A stretch of 64,000 nt of DNA, taken from positions 2,480,001 to 2,544,000 of the forward strand of contig OY756143.1 of the NCBI GenBank assembly GCA_963576785.1, written 5' to 3'. The notes under the pieces were generated by a model. It saw only the letters and a list, made by a program, of their open reading frames with translations, had not been told where the DNA came from and did not search any database. Within the stretch, counting starts at the first letter, position 1. Each line of letters opens with the position of its first letter. Both the position numbers and the translations under genes were made by a program. The DNA is from Chlorophyllum brunneum (taxonomy: Eukaryota; Basidiomycota; Agaricomycetes; Agaricales; Agaricaceae). Positions 1 through 12,095 of the stretch are shown piece by piece.

Positions 1-33
1 CCCTACACACAGTTTTTGACAGGAAACTGTGGT

Positions 34-1899
34 ATGGCATATACTGGTAGTAATCAATCCAGAAAATGCTTTCAAGGGTGCGTCACTCATTGATCTCTCA
101 TCGATTAACTTGACCAAACTCTTCCTCTCAGTCAACCAACGCTGGGAAATCGCAATTTCAATAACACCCACTGGCCTCAAGAGTTGAACACCAGTTTCCC
201 CGGAAATAGTGGTTGCAATAAGATAGGTGTGTTGGTTACCCTTCCCCAAGTTGAAATTATCCCCGGAACGACCGACTTACTGCTTCTACAGCAACCAACG
301 TGAGCGCCGCCACTCACTTATCACCAGGAAGTCCCTACCACCGGTACACCCCAACCTTCGACCCACGCTCGCCGGATCTGAGTGAGTGTCTTCATAGTTG
401 CATGCCGGTCGTTACTGTGCTCAACAGCTTTACTTCTACAGCATTCGCGAGATCTTTCACCCAACCTTTTCAGGGATACCCCTCTAGTAAACATTCTATG
501 TTGCTATCATGACCATCTGCCAACTAATTGCTGTTAATACAGATATCCATACCGACCCAGCCTACAGGGGGGATTCGGAGTTAAGCCCCGTTGCACTTTC
601 CCCGTCTCCTATCACAGGGAGTTTTTACGCCGGGGTGCAACACTTCGGAGGTTCGACCCCCTCTCTCGTATCATCGAACTCGTCGCCGCCCACCGGAAGG
701 TCCATCAATATTCTTTTGACTCCCGATACCGGTCTTCAACCAGGTAGGTGATTTTCTGCCTTTAGCCTTACTGTAACTTCATAGTGTTTACAGGAAACCA
801 GCTGCCCGGGTCTCCGAATAATTATGAGAAATCAACCATGCACTCTCCGATGTCGTATAACCACTCCACCGGGACCACCCCCGAGATGAATATCCTTCAC
901 CTCGAGCGTTTCGAGGATTCTGGATTTCAACTAGCAACATCGGTCAAGGGTCCACGGACACTTCAGTCTCAAGAGTCATCAGTCCTATTAGGTTCCAACT
1001 CAGGCTCACAGAATTCACAACCAGAAAATCTCGACCCACTCGACCTTGACGACAACCTCACGGACCTAGAGCAATTCAATGGACAGATTTCAGCCGCTGA
1101 CTCTACTGCTGGCTTGGATGACGAATATCACATTGGCATCGTTTCCACCCCGACTGGTGTCCAGAGCGTTCCTGTTACCGTCGCCCTCGACAATCAATCT
1201 TTCTGGGATCATGCGTTCCTCCTTTCTCCGCTGACACAGCTTCAGGCACTTCCCTACGACGGTAATGCTAGTGTTTATCAAGATCACTTGCCTGGTGTGG
1301 CCATTGAACCGACGGACTGGGGACACGCTGTTGCCCCTCAAGCTGCTTCCCCGAGTCCAGGCAACACGTGTTTGCTTAATGATAGGCGCCCTTCTCTCAC
1401 TCCATCAACATCCCAAGCTACTTTGTCCCCGGAATTCGTATTCCGTGGAAGGAATGATCAACGTGTGTTCCGTAACTATAAGCCTACAAGCATGACCAGT
1501 CCCGAAACCCTGGAAGTATTGGAAGCGGTGCAGGCCGGACAACAACCTTCCTCAATAATTAACCCGAAAGGTGTTTCTGAACGCACGTTGGCTGCTGCGG
1601 AGGCCAACCGCAAAAGAGAGGCCAAGTTTCGCTGCCAAATCTGCGGTAATTCCCAGACAAGCAAGCAGAACCTTGACAGTGGGTTTTCTAAATTTGGGTG
1701 TCAGATCTCGTAGTCTAAAAGGGAGGCAGATCACATCATGTCGAGGCATATGCAACTCAAGCGTTTCACTTGTCCCGTTCTTGGTTGCACGGCCAAGTAC
1801 GGTCATGCGAGGGGTGTAAACCGTCATCTCGATAGCAAACACCCTGGCTATCGTCAGGCATGCTCCAAAGGCAAACGTGGACAATCTAAGCAAGGTTAG
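34..1899 (+). CDS. C2H2 zinc-finger protein, tandem copy 1 (7 exons)
   Basis: A probable sequence-specific DNA-binding regulator. Exons rebuilt as 34-77, 132-226, 292-381, 442-486, 543-743, 794-1678 and 1730-1899 give 509 residues with consistent phases. Introns are 50-65 nt with GT-AG ends, and one has a clear AACTAAT branch motif near 529. The first 430 or so residues are Ser/Pro/Thr-rich without a recognised domain. The C-terminus (about residues 436-495) has two fingers: CQIC-x12-H-x4-H, then CPVLGC-x12-H-x4-H, followed by a basic tail. The last intron splits the codon just before the first zinc-binding His. An ATG at 34 is the first in frame, but an acceptor-like CAG sits at 20-22, so the gene may begin upstream of the window. 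The next gene has the same architecture. The fingers are clear; target genes are unknown. Confidence 0.82.
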
Positions 1900-2550
1900 A
1901 CATGGCGATTGCGACGGTGACGGATGGACTATGATTTCTCTTCATCTATACTGACCTACGTATTTTTCAACTTCACCCTGAATGCCCCCTATGCCCCCGT
2001 CTTATTTATGATGGCTGTCTCTCGATTATATCGCAGCTTTAATAGAAAAGTCAGTACTCACAAAACAAGATACTTGGTCTGTGGGGAATCAACGTACAGA
2101 GACTTTTCTGATAATCCACGCGGGAAAGACAAAGAATTTTTTGTTGATCCTCAAGGAATGGCGCTTGATAGGAAAAGGCGCCTGGCTGACACAGCCGAGC
2201 TAGCACTGCCAGAACAATGGGCATGTGTTGGGGGGATTACGGTTAATGTATAGGCAGCCTCGTGGATCAGGAATCTACGGAAGGGAAACATTCTCGAATG
2301 CTCATTTCCTTGCCGTTCCCGAGTTGTGAGGAGGGTTGGGGAAGTCGTCACGTGCATCTGTTGCGAGGTTGGCGGAGAAAGGCAGCCAAAAAGGGCAGAA
2401 AGAAGCAGACAGGCGCTGGGACGTCAATGGTGCGAACTTGAAGCCAATTAGGTGCACAGCCGTCCGCCATCTGTCCTTATCTTAAATACAGAATGCCATT
2501 ACCAAAATCCCCCCCACTGACTCGGCTCATCCCCAGTCGAATTCTCTATC
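1900..2550. other. Intergenic spacer between the two tandem zinc-finger genes
   Basis: Holds the 3' region of copy 1 and the promoter of copy 2. Short open frames here lack splice continuity or recognisable domains. No TATA element or repeat stands out. Confidence 0.5.
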
Positions 2551-4059
2551 ATGGCCTTCCACGACGACGACGACTACCCCATCTCCATCTCCGTCGTGCC
2601 CCCCTTCGAGTCCCCGTTCGACCCCTATGGATATCCACCGTCAGTGACATCGCCAGAGTCTATGACCGCTATTTGACCCTCGCATTTTACAGGTCGTCCC
2701 TCGAGGAAACCTTCGTTAAGAGCATGCTCCAAGATCTGGACGACGCACTGCTTGGCCCCAGCTCATATTCTCCTGAGAGTCCGTTTTCGGACGCTTGTGA
2801 GTCAGAACCCTCCGCAGCCGACGCTCGTGTCCTGACGCGTTACAGATTCACCAGCATCGACGGATAACTCCCTTAGTCCCGATTACCTTCTTGAAGCCCG
2901 TTAGTCCCCACATTCACTACCTTGACGACATCCACACTCACCCTACATCGATAGTTTCATTGCATTCTCCTGCTTACGAGCACCCATTTGGGACATCTCC
3001 TCTGGTCACCGTACTGGATGACTTTGTTGAGGCTCAGAGCACCGTCTCTCCCAGGGATGTCATGGGCGATACGTCGGTGCATTCGAGTGCCCTAATGTCC
3101 CCCTTTTTCGCCCCTTCAAGCAACGGTCATCCCATAGAGCCTCTCTTTGGGGCCGAGACGGACGAACATGAGACTCAGGATCTTATTGTGCTGGATAAAA
3201 TGACCCGCGATGCGCTCCCAGAAACTTCTTCGACAACTTCAAGCGCTCTTTTTGGTGCACAGAAGGCCGATCTTTCCATTCTCATCCCAGTCGCGCAGCC
3301 TTCTTCGCACTCAGTTCCCATCCATCTCTCACCTTCTCCCTCACCAGGCTCATCCGCCTCCCTCTACCCGCCCTCCCCCGCCAACTGCTATTCTCCCAAT
3401 ACGCAATCCCCATCCTCTCGATCCCTGCACAGCCCAAGCACGAGTATGACGCCTGTATCTCCCTCTCCTTTAGCATCACCTCAATCAACAATCGGTGCAC
3501 AGCGCCCCAGGCGCCGTACTCGTGCTTCTTCGACATCGAGCACAGCCTCCCTTCGCCACCATCCATATGTGCGCGAACCACCTGCAGCTCAAGAGGCTGA
3601 GCACCAAATAAGCGGGCCCGACTATGAAGAGATCGTGTCCTTCCTTAAATCCCTCCCAGATTTCGCACACTGGGATTTTGAGACTCGCGGTCTTCCCGAT
3701 ATTGTCAGAGAGGTTGTAGGATCAAAGAAGACAAGGGAGGCAAGTGAGAACAGACGCACCCAAGGCGGCGAATTCTTGTGTCCTCTACCAGGTTGTGGCT
3801 CAACTATCACGAAGAAACATAACCTCAGGCGTACGTTCCTCTCTTTTTCTTTTCGTTCCCCCCGTCTGACTCGATTGGTTTACTAGATCACATTATATCC
3901 CATTTCGTTTTCCACGCCTTCAAATGCGAGGTTTGTCATCAAGGCTTTGGCCACCAGTGCTCGCTCGTGCGCCACCAGAAAGGAAGCTGCCAAACTGTTA
4001 CTGAAGAGCCAGAACCCGTTAGGCGCACCAAACGCGGGAAACGCAGCCGGAGGACCTGA
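2551..4059 (+). CDS. C2H2 zinc-finger protein, tandem copy 2 (5 exons)
   Basis: A probable DNA-binding regulator on the same strand as copy 1, about 650 bp downstream. Exons 2551-2639, 2693-2796, 2846-2899, 2955-3830 and 3887-4059 give 431 residues. The ATG at 2551 opens an acidic MAFHDDDDYP start. The middle is Ser/Pro-rich and low in complexity. The C-terminal fingers are CPLPGC-x12-H-x3-H and a C2HC type, CEVC-x12-H-x4-C, followed by a basic tail rich in Arg and Lys. The 56-nt last intron lies at the same residue and phase inside finger 1 as in copy 1. The first finger (CGSTIT...NLR) closely resembles that of the CRZ1-like gene at 25.6-28.2 kb. The fingers are certain; DNA targets are not. 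Confidence 0.83.
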
Positions 4060-5923
4060 GATTTTCTTTCTTCCCCTTATCCATCCTATTACAGTGCCGG
4101 TTCCTGTGGTCTGTGACTACAGTATGATTTTCTGGTCGCCAGAGTCATTGTGATATTTGTTCTTTTGTATCAGTTTCGTTCTCCACCCCGCATTCTCCTA
4201 GTATACCCGCCTCCATATCTATGTAGCATATTAACACCTGCAAAATCTTTTTAACATTTTATCACCTACGGCATAGTCATACCATTGTCTCTTTCGGACC
4301 AATCAAACGTATTCCCACATTGTCACTCTGGAGGAGAACGTGGATCTTAAGCCATACCCTGCATTCGTGTAGTAGGAAATGGAAGATGTCCCATTCATCC
4401 TCCTCGTACTGCCCTCGTGCAAAGAATGTCTACACGTGTTGGGGTGTTGCACGGAATGACTCAGACGTAAGGACATGTGAACATTGTCGATGTGGGTCCA
4501 AGTTTGGTGAAAGCCGTGCCCCCTATCCTTCAAACCTTCATTGGTAAGAAGACAGTAAGATTTAGCGCAGATAATACTCCAGAAAATTTGTTTACGACAT
4601 TTCCTAGTATCCATGTGTGATCACCCGAAATGGCATCCAACGCCGATTACGCGAGGCTAATAGAAGCACTCAGCCACTAGCTGAGCACAGCAGTGCTGTT
4701 GAACCCTCTAGCTGTGGCTTTTCTTGCGACATGTTCTTCTAGGACTACTACACCCAGACAAAAGCGAGATTTGGAATGGCCACCCGTTCACCAAGTTTCA
4801 AGGGGCAAAGTACCCAAACTAGCTCGAGAAGCGACATCCTCGAGGCGTTTCAAACTCGTTGGTTGGAAAGTTCTCATGACTGGAAAAGGGTATTTCAGGG
4901 TTTTGGTGAACGCGCCTTGGTCGGGCTGGTCGGCTCCGCACATAGGTGGCTCAGAAGTAGGAATCGGTGTTGATGCACGACGTGCGACAATCCTAGAAGT
5001 AAGATGTCAGATCGTGGGATCGCTAATGAACCATTCAATCCTCCATGTCCAATTTCCACTCGCGAAACCCGACCGCACGATCCCGGACCCTAAGCGAGTT
5101 TGATAGGGGCTTCGGAAGCCCGCCAGAGAACATTGAATAGATGGTAAGATGTCTTAATTAATAGAATTATGGAATGACGCGAGGAGTCAGAATAAAGGCC
5201 AACTTGGAGATTCCGTTCTCTAGAACTCTCGCGAAATTCTCTCGAGCGTCATAGGAATTGGAGATGAATTCAAGACACAGCAACATACGTCAGTTGCACA
5301 GGTTTCAAATGTTCATACTTTACTTGACAGAACACTCTGGCTTAAAAAAAAATAACATACGGAATATTGGACCGGTACCTGAAGGTGATACGAACGGTTT
5401 GGCAAATCTCAACAGCTCCAAAATGAACGTATGGAAGCGAACCCTAATGCGGATCTTCCGTTGGACGACCACACACCCGAGGTCGCCTTGCGTACAATCT
5501 GTACAAAGATTATCCGAAAGCAAATCTGACTCGGGAATTGTGATATTTTCTGCTTTCCCCGGCTTGGGGTAGGAGCATTATCTGACAGAGTTGCCCATGG
5601 TTTGGCCGCGGGATTACGAAAGGTTAGATGATTGCAGTGCCAATCATGAATTGATCTTCCCAGGCAAAGGCGATGAAGTCCCCACCATCCAATGCCTGCC
5701 CTCAGTCACAGCTTCAACGGCAATCACACAAAAGCTGTGAAAATGACGAATTACCGGCTGTCACGATGTCGCTTTACATGCGCTCAGCATTAGAAGTAAC
5801 CTTCTGATCGTAGATTATTGCATACAGGTGGACCTTTCAAGATGAGAAAAGCAACGGAAGAAACGAAAATAAGCCTATTGGAGTGGACGTAGCCGTCATT
5901 GCTGCGCCCCTGAACGAATTATC
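4060..5923. other. Gene-poor stretch downstream of zinc-finger copy 2
   Basis: About 1.9 kb with only short open frames, the longest at 4693-5103 (+, 136 codons). That frame has no hydrophobic segment, domain or splice continuity that I can recognise, so I do not call it a gene. No repeat or tRNA-like structure was seen. Confidence 0.45.
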
Positions 5924-7319
5924 TCAGACCGTGACATAGGTGACATAGGCCAAGAGACGAGATGGTGATGGTTCTGTTTCGAGGTCACGGCCAATTCTGT
6001 GGAAGATTCGAGCGTTGATGATAACACTAAGTGCGGAAGCCAGGCTGTATGAAAGCAAGAAAGGATGAGGATGACCTCCATAGGAACATAGGTGATGGCC
6101 TACGGAATAGTAGAAAGTCGCATATCCTATTCCATCGACAGGTCTGGGTTCAGTAATAGATCTCCGGATATTAGAGAGAAAACGCACCTTCCCAAAAGCC
6201 GACATGAAAAGATGGAGGGACCGGATGGCTGCCGGTGGTCAGGATACACGTAACTAGGGGAACTGGCTGATTCCTCACCGAGAAGACAAAGAAAGTAACG
6301 GACGCCGTCCTTTTTAAACCTCCTGAATACATCTGCGGAGCATTTGTAGGGGTTCGCAAACGCGTTCGATGTAAATATTATGAGATTGAAGATGTCCCAA
6401 ACTACCTGTTTATCCGGTTTGCGAGGGTGTTCATTCAATATTTAAGAGTGCTTACGAGGATAATGGCCTCCACAAGCATATAGGAAATCGGGCGCTCGCT
6501 CCCGAAGACGAACAAACACTCAGGGAAATATGGAATGGTAACAACGTCACCTAAGTCACCGTCAGGTGTGTTCACGGATAGGTATCATGGGAGAGAGCTT
6601 ACTGGGGAGATGCATGACCTCCAAAACCGTGCCCATGATCATTGTGGCGAGCACAAGTATGAACATTGCTGTAATGGCATGGGTGACGCGATGGTTATGA
6701 TCCCATAAACGTCGTATCCGGTAAATGACAACTCCTGGTATCCATTTCGAAGCTGAGTGGACAAACTATTTGCACATGGAGGCATTGACGAACCTTCTGT
6801 GCCGACGACAGAAATGTTGAAGAGAAAAGTGCCCACAGCAACATAAACCTGGCAGCTGAGGGGTGGTCAACAAACAGATGATAAGATGGGCATATCCGGA
6901 GACCTACCCCTATCCGAGCCCGTGTTAGGAAAGGAAGGCATGTTAGGGTTGCAGTACTCACATGATGACTCAGCTGGAAATTGAGGCCTCCCATTTCTTG
7001 CGTGGATTGAGTCTGAAAAGTAGGGAAGGCTATAGCTTCTGCTCACCTATAGCGGTGTATATCACAAAGGCTTCAGTGGTATACCGACCACAGAGAAACA
7101 TCAACTTGAGCATTATTCGCTCCCGTAAATTAAACCACACATCCATCAATTCCTCGTTGAAATGCGTTATATGGTCGTAAAGTAGGCAAGTCAGCGAGAC
7201 AGCTGATCCATATAACTTCAGTAAACCAGGTCTTGGAGAGACGCAGATGACTCACCACTGAGGTACCGTGCTCCCATAATTGAGCCTTCAATACCATCAA
7301 AGATGTGGGTGAATGCCAT
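5924..7319 (-). CDS. DUF6533-type multi-pass membrane protein (exons partly resolved)
   Basis: Resembles the DUF6533 family, seven-helix membrane proteins of unknown function that are common in mushrooms. Resolved pieces on the minus strand are 7319-7256 (start MAFTHIFDGIEG), 7202-7047, 6734-6603, 6550-6456, 6405-6279 and 6228-6188. Within each resolved run, phases agree and introns are about 50 nt. The second piece carries the family hallmark LLYDHITHFNEEL followed by a helix with FLCGRY. Later pieces hold hydrophobic helices such as the one ending MIMGTVLEVMHLP, and the FRRFKKDGVRYFLCLL loop and helix. The exon(s) between 7047 and 6734 and the C-terminal exon(s) ending near 5924 could not be fixed uniquely, so a pseudogene cannot be excluded. 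Ligand and role are unknown. Confidence 0.55.
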
Positions 7320-9497
7320 ACTTGAGTAGAAGTGAGGCTTAAAGGAGCGAAACAGAGCATATAATGGCTGTTTTATGAGACTTCTTATAGCACCTTTATT
7401 CCGGAAACGGCGGTTTAGGATCATTTCACGATTCTGGGAAACAATTAACTTGAAACATACACTGAATATCAACGCAGTTGATAGATGATATCGGCTTTTT
7501 AGGTTGCATCCCTTCCAAATTTGACTGCATTCCAGGAGTTTATCATAGCATCATTCGGACACACATGGCTCGTGAGCTGAAAATCAGAGCTACCGAACGA
7601 TCAAAAAAGCTGGTGGACACGTCACAACACCAAGCGCTCCAGATAATGGAAACCCAAACCTAGTCTTTTACGTCCTTCGAGGTATCACGGTGAGCGGATA
7701 GGTGGTTGGAGAGGTACGGGGCTGATGGAAACAACTAGATTGGGGTTCGCATACCAAGGAAAATAACAACATGTGAACCAAAATTAGTAGAGCTGATGCC
7801 AATGATGAAGACGCACCGCAAGAAGTCAACTAATCATTGGGACGCGATGAGCGTATCCAGGCCGCCTGGCTGCAGAGCTTCAGAATTCACAGGTCGAATC
7901 TAATCGGGGACAAAGAGTATACGTCGGTTGCCGATTCACCCCCACTCAGCTACCGAGTCAGCCTTTCTGGTCTTTCCTGAAAAGAACAACTGTAGGTCCG
8001 TACACCATGTGCATGCGCCCGACTATTTTGTCATCACGACTCAATCGAGCTGTCGACTCGCGGATACACCGACGTGTTTTTCTGGGCGGCCTCCTCGAGT
8101 GCGAGAGACATTCTGCTCAGAAACAGCTCGTTTAGACCCATCGCCTTCCAGAAATATGTCACAGTTTCTAGAAGCCAGGTCTCAGATACCAGGTCCTAAA
8201 CACACCCCGAGGGATGTGCTATAACAACTATGAGCGCCATACCATACGATCTATGATCATGATTGCACGCCTGTTAGAATATCGAGCGGAACATCCTCGT
8301 ATCCACAGTCTGAGTTTAATGCTACATTGTTCCTTAGATATAAATACTCGTGCTTTACTTTTCTCGTTTATTCTCCCAAATCCCACCGAGTTCGCCGGTT
8401 TTCGAGTCCCTTCAACAACGCCATCAGTGACCTTGTCACGGTTGCCCTGGGGTACATGGTCGAACTTCGCCGATGACTCTCTAGTCTGTGCCTGGGATCA
8501 TGGGACTCGGTGACTGGCCAACAGGGACCAATCCTCCCTTTCTTCTTTCCTTGACCGCCTGCCTGCCGACGCCGGCCAACAGCCGAATCTTCATCGCACA
8601 AACGAACAACCGGGTTGACACTATCTCTACTTGTGGCATTCAATGTTTGGCCATCCCACAACGCTCGCTCTGAGCTCATTGGGTATCAGTGTTATCCCTG
8701 TGCTCTGTACTGCGCTAACAAACCCACTTCACCTATTAGGTGCACTTATCTCTTTCCAATATTCTCAGATGCACCTGGTTTTGCAGTGGTGTAAGACATA
8801 AATTTGAAGGTATGGTAAAGGTGGGACTTGCTCAGAGATGAGACTCGGAGGACAAGTTAAGTGGGATTGTTACCGATGCCCGAGTATCTGGCCAACTTAG
8901 CCGAAGTTGGCGTTGTTGGGACGGTGTTGCTTGCTACAGAACTTGCTGGTGTACCTGCGATCCAGACAAGTGTCATCGGTCACGTCGGACAAGCTTCTTG
9001 GTGAGAGTCCAAAGATTAAAGGTCGGATCAGCTTGAAACGTAGGAGTTAGTACTCATACTAATTGCGCGTGCCATAGGAAGTAAAATTTCAATCTGTGAA
9101 GGCACATCGCTACCTTATTATGCTTGTGCCTGGTCTAATATTAATGTGGGTCAATCCGATAGGATGTGCAGCCGCACAGGATGTTTTATGGGGGACACGG
9201 GCTCGAAGAGATTTTCGAGTCTCCAAAGGTGATGCTGTGAGATAGAAGGGGAGTCCGGACGGATTACCCATGCCTTACGGACCGTTTCTCGATTGAGTGG
9301 ACAACTGACTGGGGAGGTGAGAGGTGAACGTGAAATAATAAAAAACAGCTGAATCGAGTTCGACAAGCGAGGTGCGGTGCTACTGCTATGTAGAGTATGT
9401 TTGTGATGGTTACGGCCGGTCTAGACGGGTCCGCAGTTGTAAAAAAAAAAAAAAAAAAAGGAAAGATTAATTGGTTCGATGCCCACAACCATCCAGC
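7320..9497. other. Gene-poor stretch
   Basis: About 2.2 kb. Only short unrelated open frames on both strands; none shows a domain, signal peptide or coherent exon chain. It ends in a run of 19 A at 9441-9459. Confidence 0.45.
9441..9459. repeat. A19 homopolymer tract
   Basis: Nineteen consecutive A on the + strand, about 40 bp beyond the stop codon of the minus-strand MARVEL-like gene, so it is a poly-T run in that gene's 3' region. Probably a simple repeat. Confidence 0.9.
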
Positions 9498-10476
9498 TCA
9501 AACTCGTGGGTTTTCCTGCTGCAAGTATTGCTGTTGTAACACGGCCTGCTGCTGCTGCAATTCCAATTTTTGCAGCTGAATCTGTTGCTGTTGCAGCTGC
9601 TGATCCTGGTCGTAATTCAATCCTCCATAAGGATCCTTCACGGGGACTCCGACCTCCCCCATGAAGCCGTTCGCGAATTCAGTTGACTGTGCTTCGACAT
9701 GGGGAGATAGCGTGAGCTCGCGAACGCTTTGACCCAGAATGTTTTGTCCTTGAGTGAGGCTGATCAACACCATGACCAGCAGGGGGAGCCAGTATACAGC
9801 CACTGCCGTTTATTAGGTCGCAGTTACCGGAGAGGTAAAGTGATACTAAAACTCACTGAGAGCAAAGAGCGCAAAGGAAACACCTTTCAACCCCATTATC
9901 TCTTTACACAGCTGTATCCCAAAGGCTATTCGCGCGTATAAGCTGGTTTTGTTTCCGAGAGTGGTGTGGGGCTCACAGTTGTAAAAGAATGGATCGCATC
10001 CAGGTGGGAAAGACACCTTCGCCTCGTCGTTTGTAATAACACCCTCTGCTAGGGCTGCGGCGGAAAGAACGACTGCCGGTGGGAGTATGTTAGCTCAGGT
10101 AACACTCGAATTATCCAGCTCCACTTACACACAGTGGGGAGCTCAACTGCGATGACAGTGATAATCGCGTTCTTTCGGAGGATTCCAATTATAACGCTAT
10201 TGGGAAATTCGTCAAGGCCGGTCCGACAAACTTCAACACCGATTACATACAAACCAGATAATGCAATTGCTGTGAGGGCGCCTACGACAATCCCGAGGCC
10301 TTCAAAGGCGAAAAAAAATCCGGTAGTGAGTACGGCCCAGTGTGCTGAAAGACCCAGAACCGCCAAGGACAAGCAAACGGATATGCCTAGGAATGCGTCA
10401 ATGAGGGAGTGAGTGGACTGGCTCGCAGGGACGTACCAAAAATACAGTTGCGCAGCAAAAACAATATACTCGACAT
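9498..10476 (-). CDS. MARVEL-like four-segment membrane protein with Gln-rich tail (5 exons)
   Basis: Minus-strand exons 10476-10437, 10386-10129, 10072-9977, 9925-9857 and 9802-9498 give 255 residues; introns are 50-56 nt and every junction is in phase. Four hydrophobic segments are visible: near the N-terminus into exon 2 (CLSLAVLGLSAHW), mid exon 2 (GLGIVVGALTAIALSGLYVIGV), across exons 2-3 (AIITVIAVELPTVFVLSAAAL), and at the start of exon 5 (VYWLPLLVMVLISL). A loop with two Cys lies between segments 3 and 4. This layout resembles fungal MARVEL-domain proteins of the plasma membrane and eisosome type, but the match is by topology. The C-terminal 40 or so residues are a Gln/Leu-rich, probably coiled-coil or disordered tail. 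Function is unknown. Confidence 0.72.
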
Positions 10477-11484
10477 TGCGGTGGCTGTGCTGGCTTCAAA
10501 CTGGGGGAGGGAAGTAGAGACAAGGGGACTAAGGGAATGGTGGGGGGTAGGATGATCAGCCGCAGGCTTTATCTGGGTCCTGGCGTAGAAATTCGACCCT
10601 TAATCATTTGACGTCGTGAGCCTGTTCCTCAGATTAGCACACTCAATCGCGATATAGGCAAGTCCCTTACCCAATCAGGGAACTGTCTCCGACTTGTCGA
10701 TCTGCCCATCAGGATGCAATGAGCATGCAGTATCCCGCACACTATCCGATCAGGATTTGGCCCTCGCACTGTTACCCTATTAACATGCAAAGAGTCCCGT
10801 GTGCGGCTCGGAACTATCCCGGAACAAGAAAGAGAGATACCATGGATTTATCTGCGTCGGGTCTTGAGCTTGCCAATGGTCTGCACTCGGGAAGCGTTGA
10901 TTGGGTTCATGGGCAAATCATGCGCGCATCTGTTGTGTCAACTGGCGACAGATGCCGAAGCTAAGCTGGGAGTCCATCAGTATCTGTGTACGAATGACAT
11001 TGGAGCAAAATGGATCGTCGGGGGGGGGGGGGTTACAAAAATATTCTCGAGTCTCAAGAAGTGTAGAACATTGCGCGACGGCGGGATTCAGAGGTAAGGT
11101 CCACCAGGAGGTTGTAGAAGAGCCATGGCATGTCTGACCCAACAACCGCCAGCTCATCAGGACACTCCAGATTTGACCGCGTGCGGATTCCAGAACTCGA
11201 TTTCAGGAGGATCATGCCAATCAAACTCTGACTGAAGGGCATGGTCTGCATGTCGTATACATAGACCTGAAATAGGTATTCTCCACCAGTCCATCAAGTG
11301 AATTGAAACATGGATGCGAGCACTGGCACCTCGTCGTCAGCACTGCGAAAATATGCTCGAGAAACACGAGGATTATAGTGCTTTTGTGAGTAGGATACCA
11401 CCTATACTCGTGCTTTTTGTCGCATCCGACATACGCGGAGACCTGCATAGGCACATGATGCTGTCATGCAACTTCATCGTCGGC
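10477..11484. other. Stretch with minus-strand hydrophobic fragments and a G13 tract
   Basis: On the minus strand, frames at 11454-11221 and 11251-11054 contain hydrophobic pieces (TIILVFLEHIFAVL; then DMPWLFYNLLV) that look like exons of a further membrane protein. I could not link them into one phase-consistent model. A run of 13 G lies at 11020-11032. Could be a pseudogene or a poorly resolved gene. Confidence 0.3.
11020..11032. repeat. G13 homopolymer tract
   Basis: Thirteen consecutive G on the + strand, within a region of broken membrane-protein-like frames. Length in reads of such a tract is error-prone. Confidence 0.85.
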
Positions 11485-12095
11485 TTAGCCCCTACTAGTA
11501 GGCAGGCCGTTCGACATCTTGTCATCGCCCGGCGGTGCTGAACGTTGTGCCTCTGGATAACTTATTCTTGGACCTTTCGCATTGGTTTCGGTGTAGTGAC
11601 TGACCGGGCCTCGGCGTGGATAAAAGTGGAATATGGTATTTGGTTCAAACCACGAATTCCTGGGCGGGCGAAGTTTTGTTCGTCCGAGTAATGAAGCATA
11701 GACGAGAGAGGCTAGGTGGATCAATACGATCGCCTAGTTGCAGTATTAGTCCGAGCGGCACCAAATTAGAGACGACGGGAATCAGGAATCACAGCGCCGG
11801 GGAGGGAGGTTACGTTGGAGACTTCTAGCCTTGTTTGAAGCACAACAAAAATGAGTTTGTACTGAAGACAACCACGGCACGTACTGTTTTGTTCTTCGTG
11901 TTGCACCCATGGAGAGGGGTTACGTGAGTGAATTGAATTAACAAGACGCCCTCTGTGAGAAATACTCCTGAGTAAACCGCGATCAGCATTGACCCTGAGG
12001 CCCGAAGGTTGCCCGAAGGTTCAACGTTCAAACTTCAGTCATGATATGGATGTACTGAATTGCAAGCAGTGTCAACATGGCAATTTGGAAAGTCA
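11485..12095 (-). pseudogene. Second tetraspan-like membrane gene, fragments or unresolved model
   Basis: Three pieces read in order on the minus strand: a start with MLNQNVTFQIAMLTLLAIQYIHIM (12091 down to about 12023), a piece with SMLIAVYSGVFLTEGVLL (about 11990-11890), and a last exon from about 11730 with AIVLIHLASLVYASLLG. The last exon leads into a polar tail ending at the stop at 11485. The order of helices and the polar tail resemble the MARVEL-like gene next door. The splice phase between the first two pieces does not match with the only good donor and acceptor. The intervening DNA carries an 11-bp tandem duplication. It may be a disrupted gene, or exons may be missing from my model. 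Confidence 0.35.
12000..12021. repeat. 11-bp direct tandem duplication
   Basis: The unit GCCCGAAGGTT occurs twice back to back. It lies between two putative exons of the minus-strand membrane gene. Confidence 0.9.

Noticed and set aside
640..660. GGTTCGACCCC resembling a tRNA B box
   Set aside because: Lies inside a coding exon of zinc-finger copy 1, with no matching A box or cloverleaf.
4693..5103. 136-residue open frame
   Set aside because: No domain, no signal or membrane segment, no flanking exon support; consistent with chance in a gene-poor region.
9479..9664. Cys/Ala-rich small protein on the + strand over the MARVEL-like tail
   Set aside because: It is the antisense of the Gln-rich codons (CAG/CAA read as CTG/TTG), not an independent gene.
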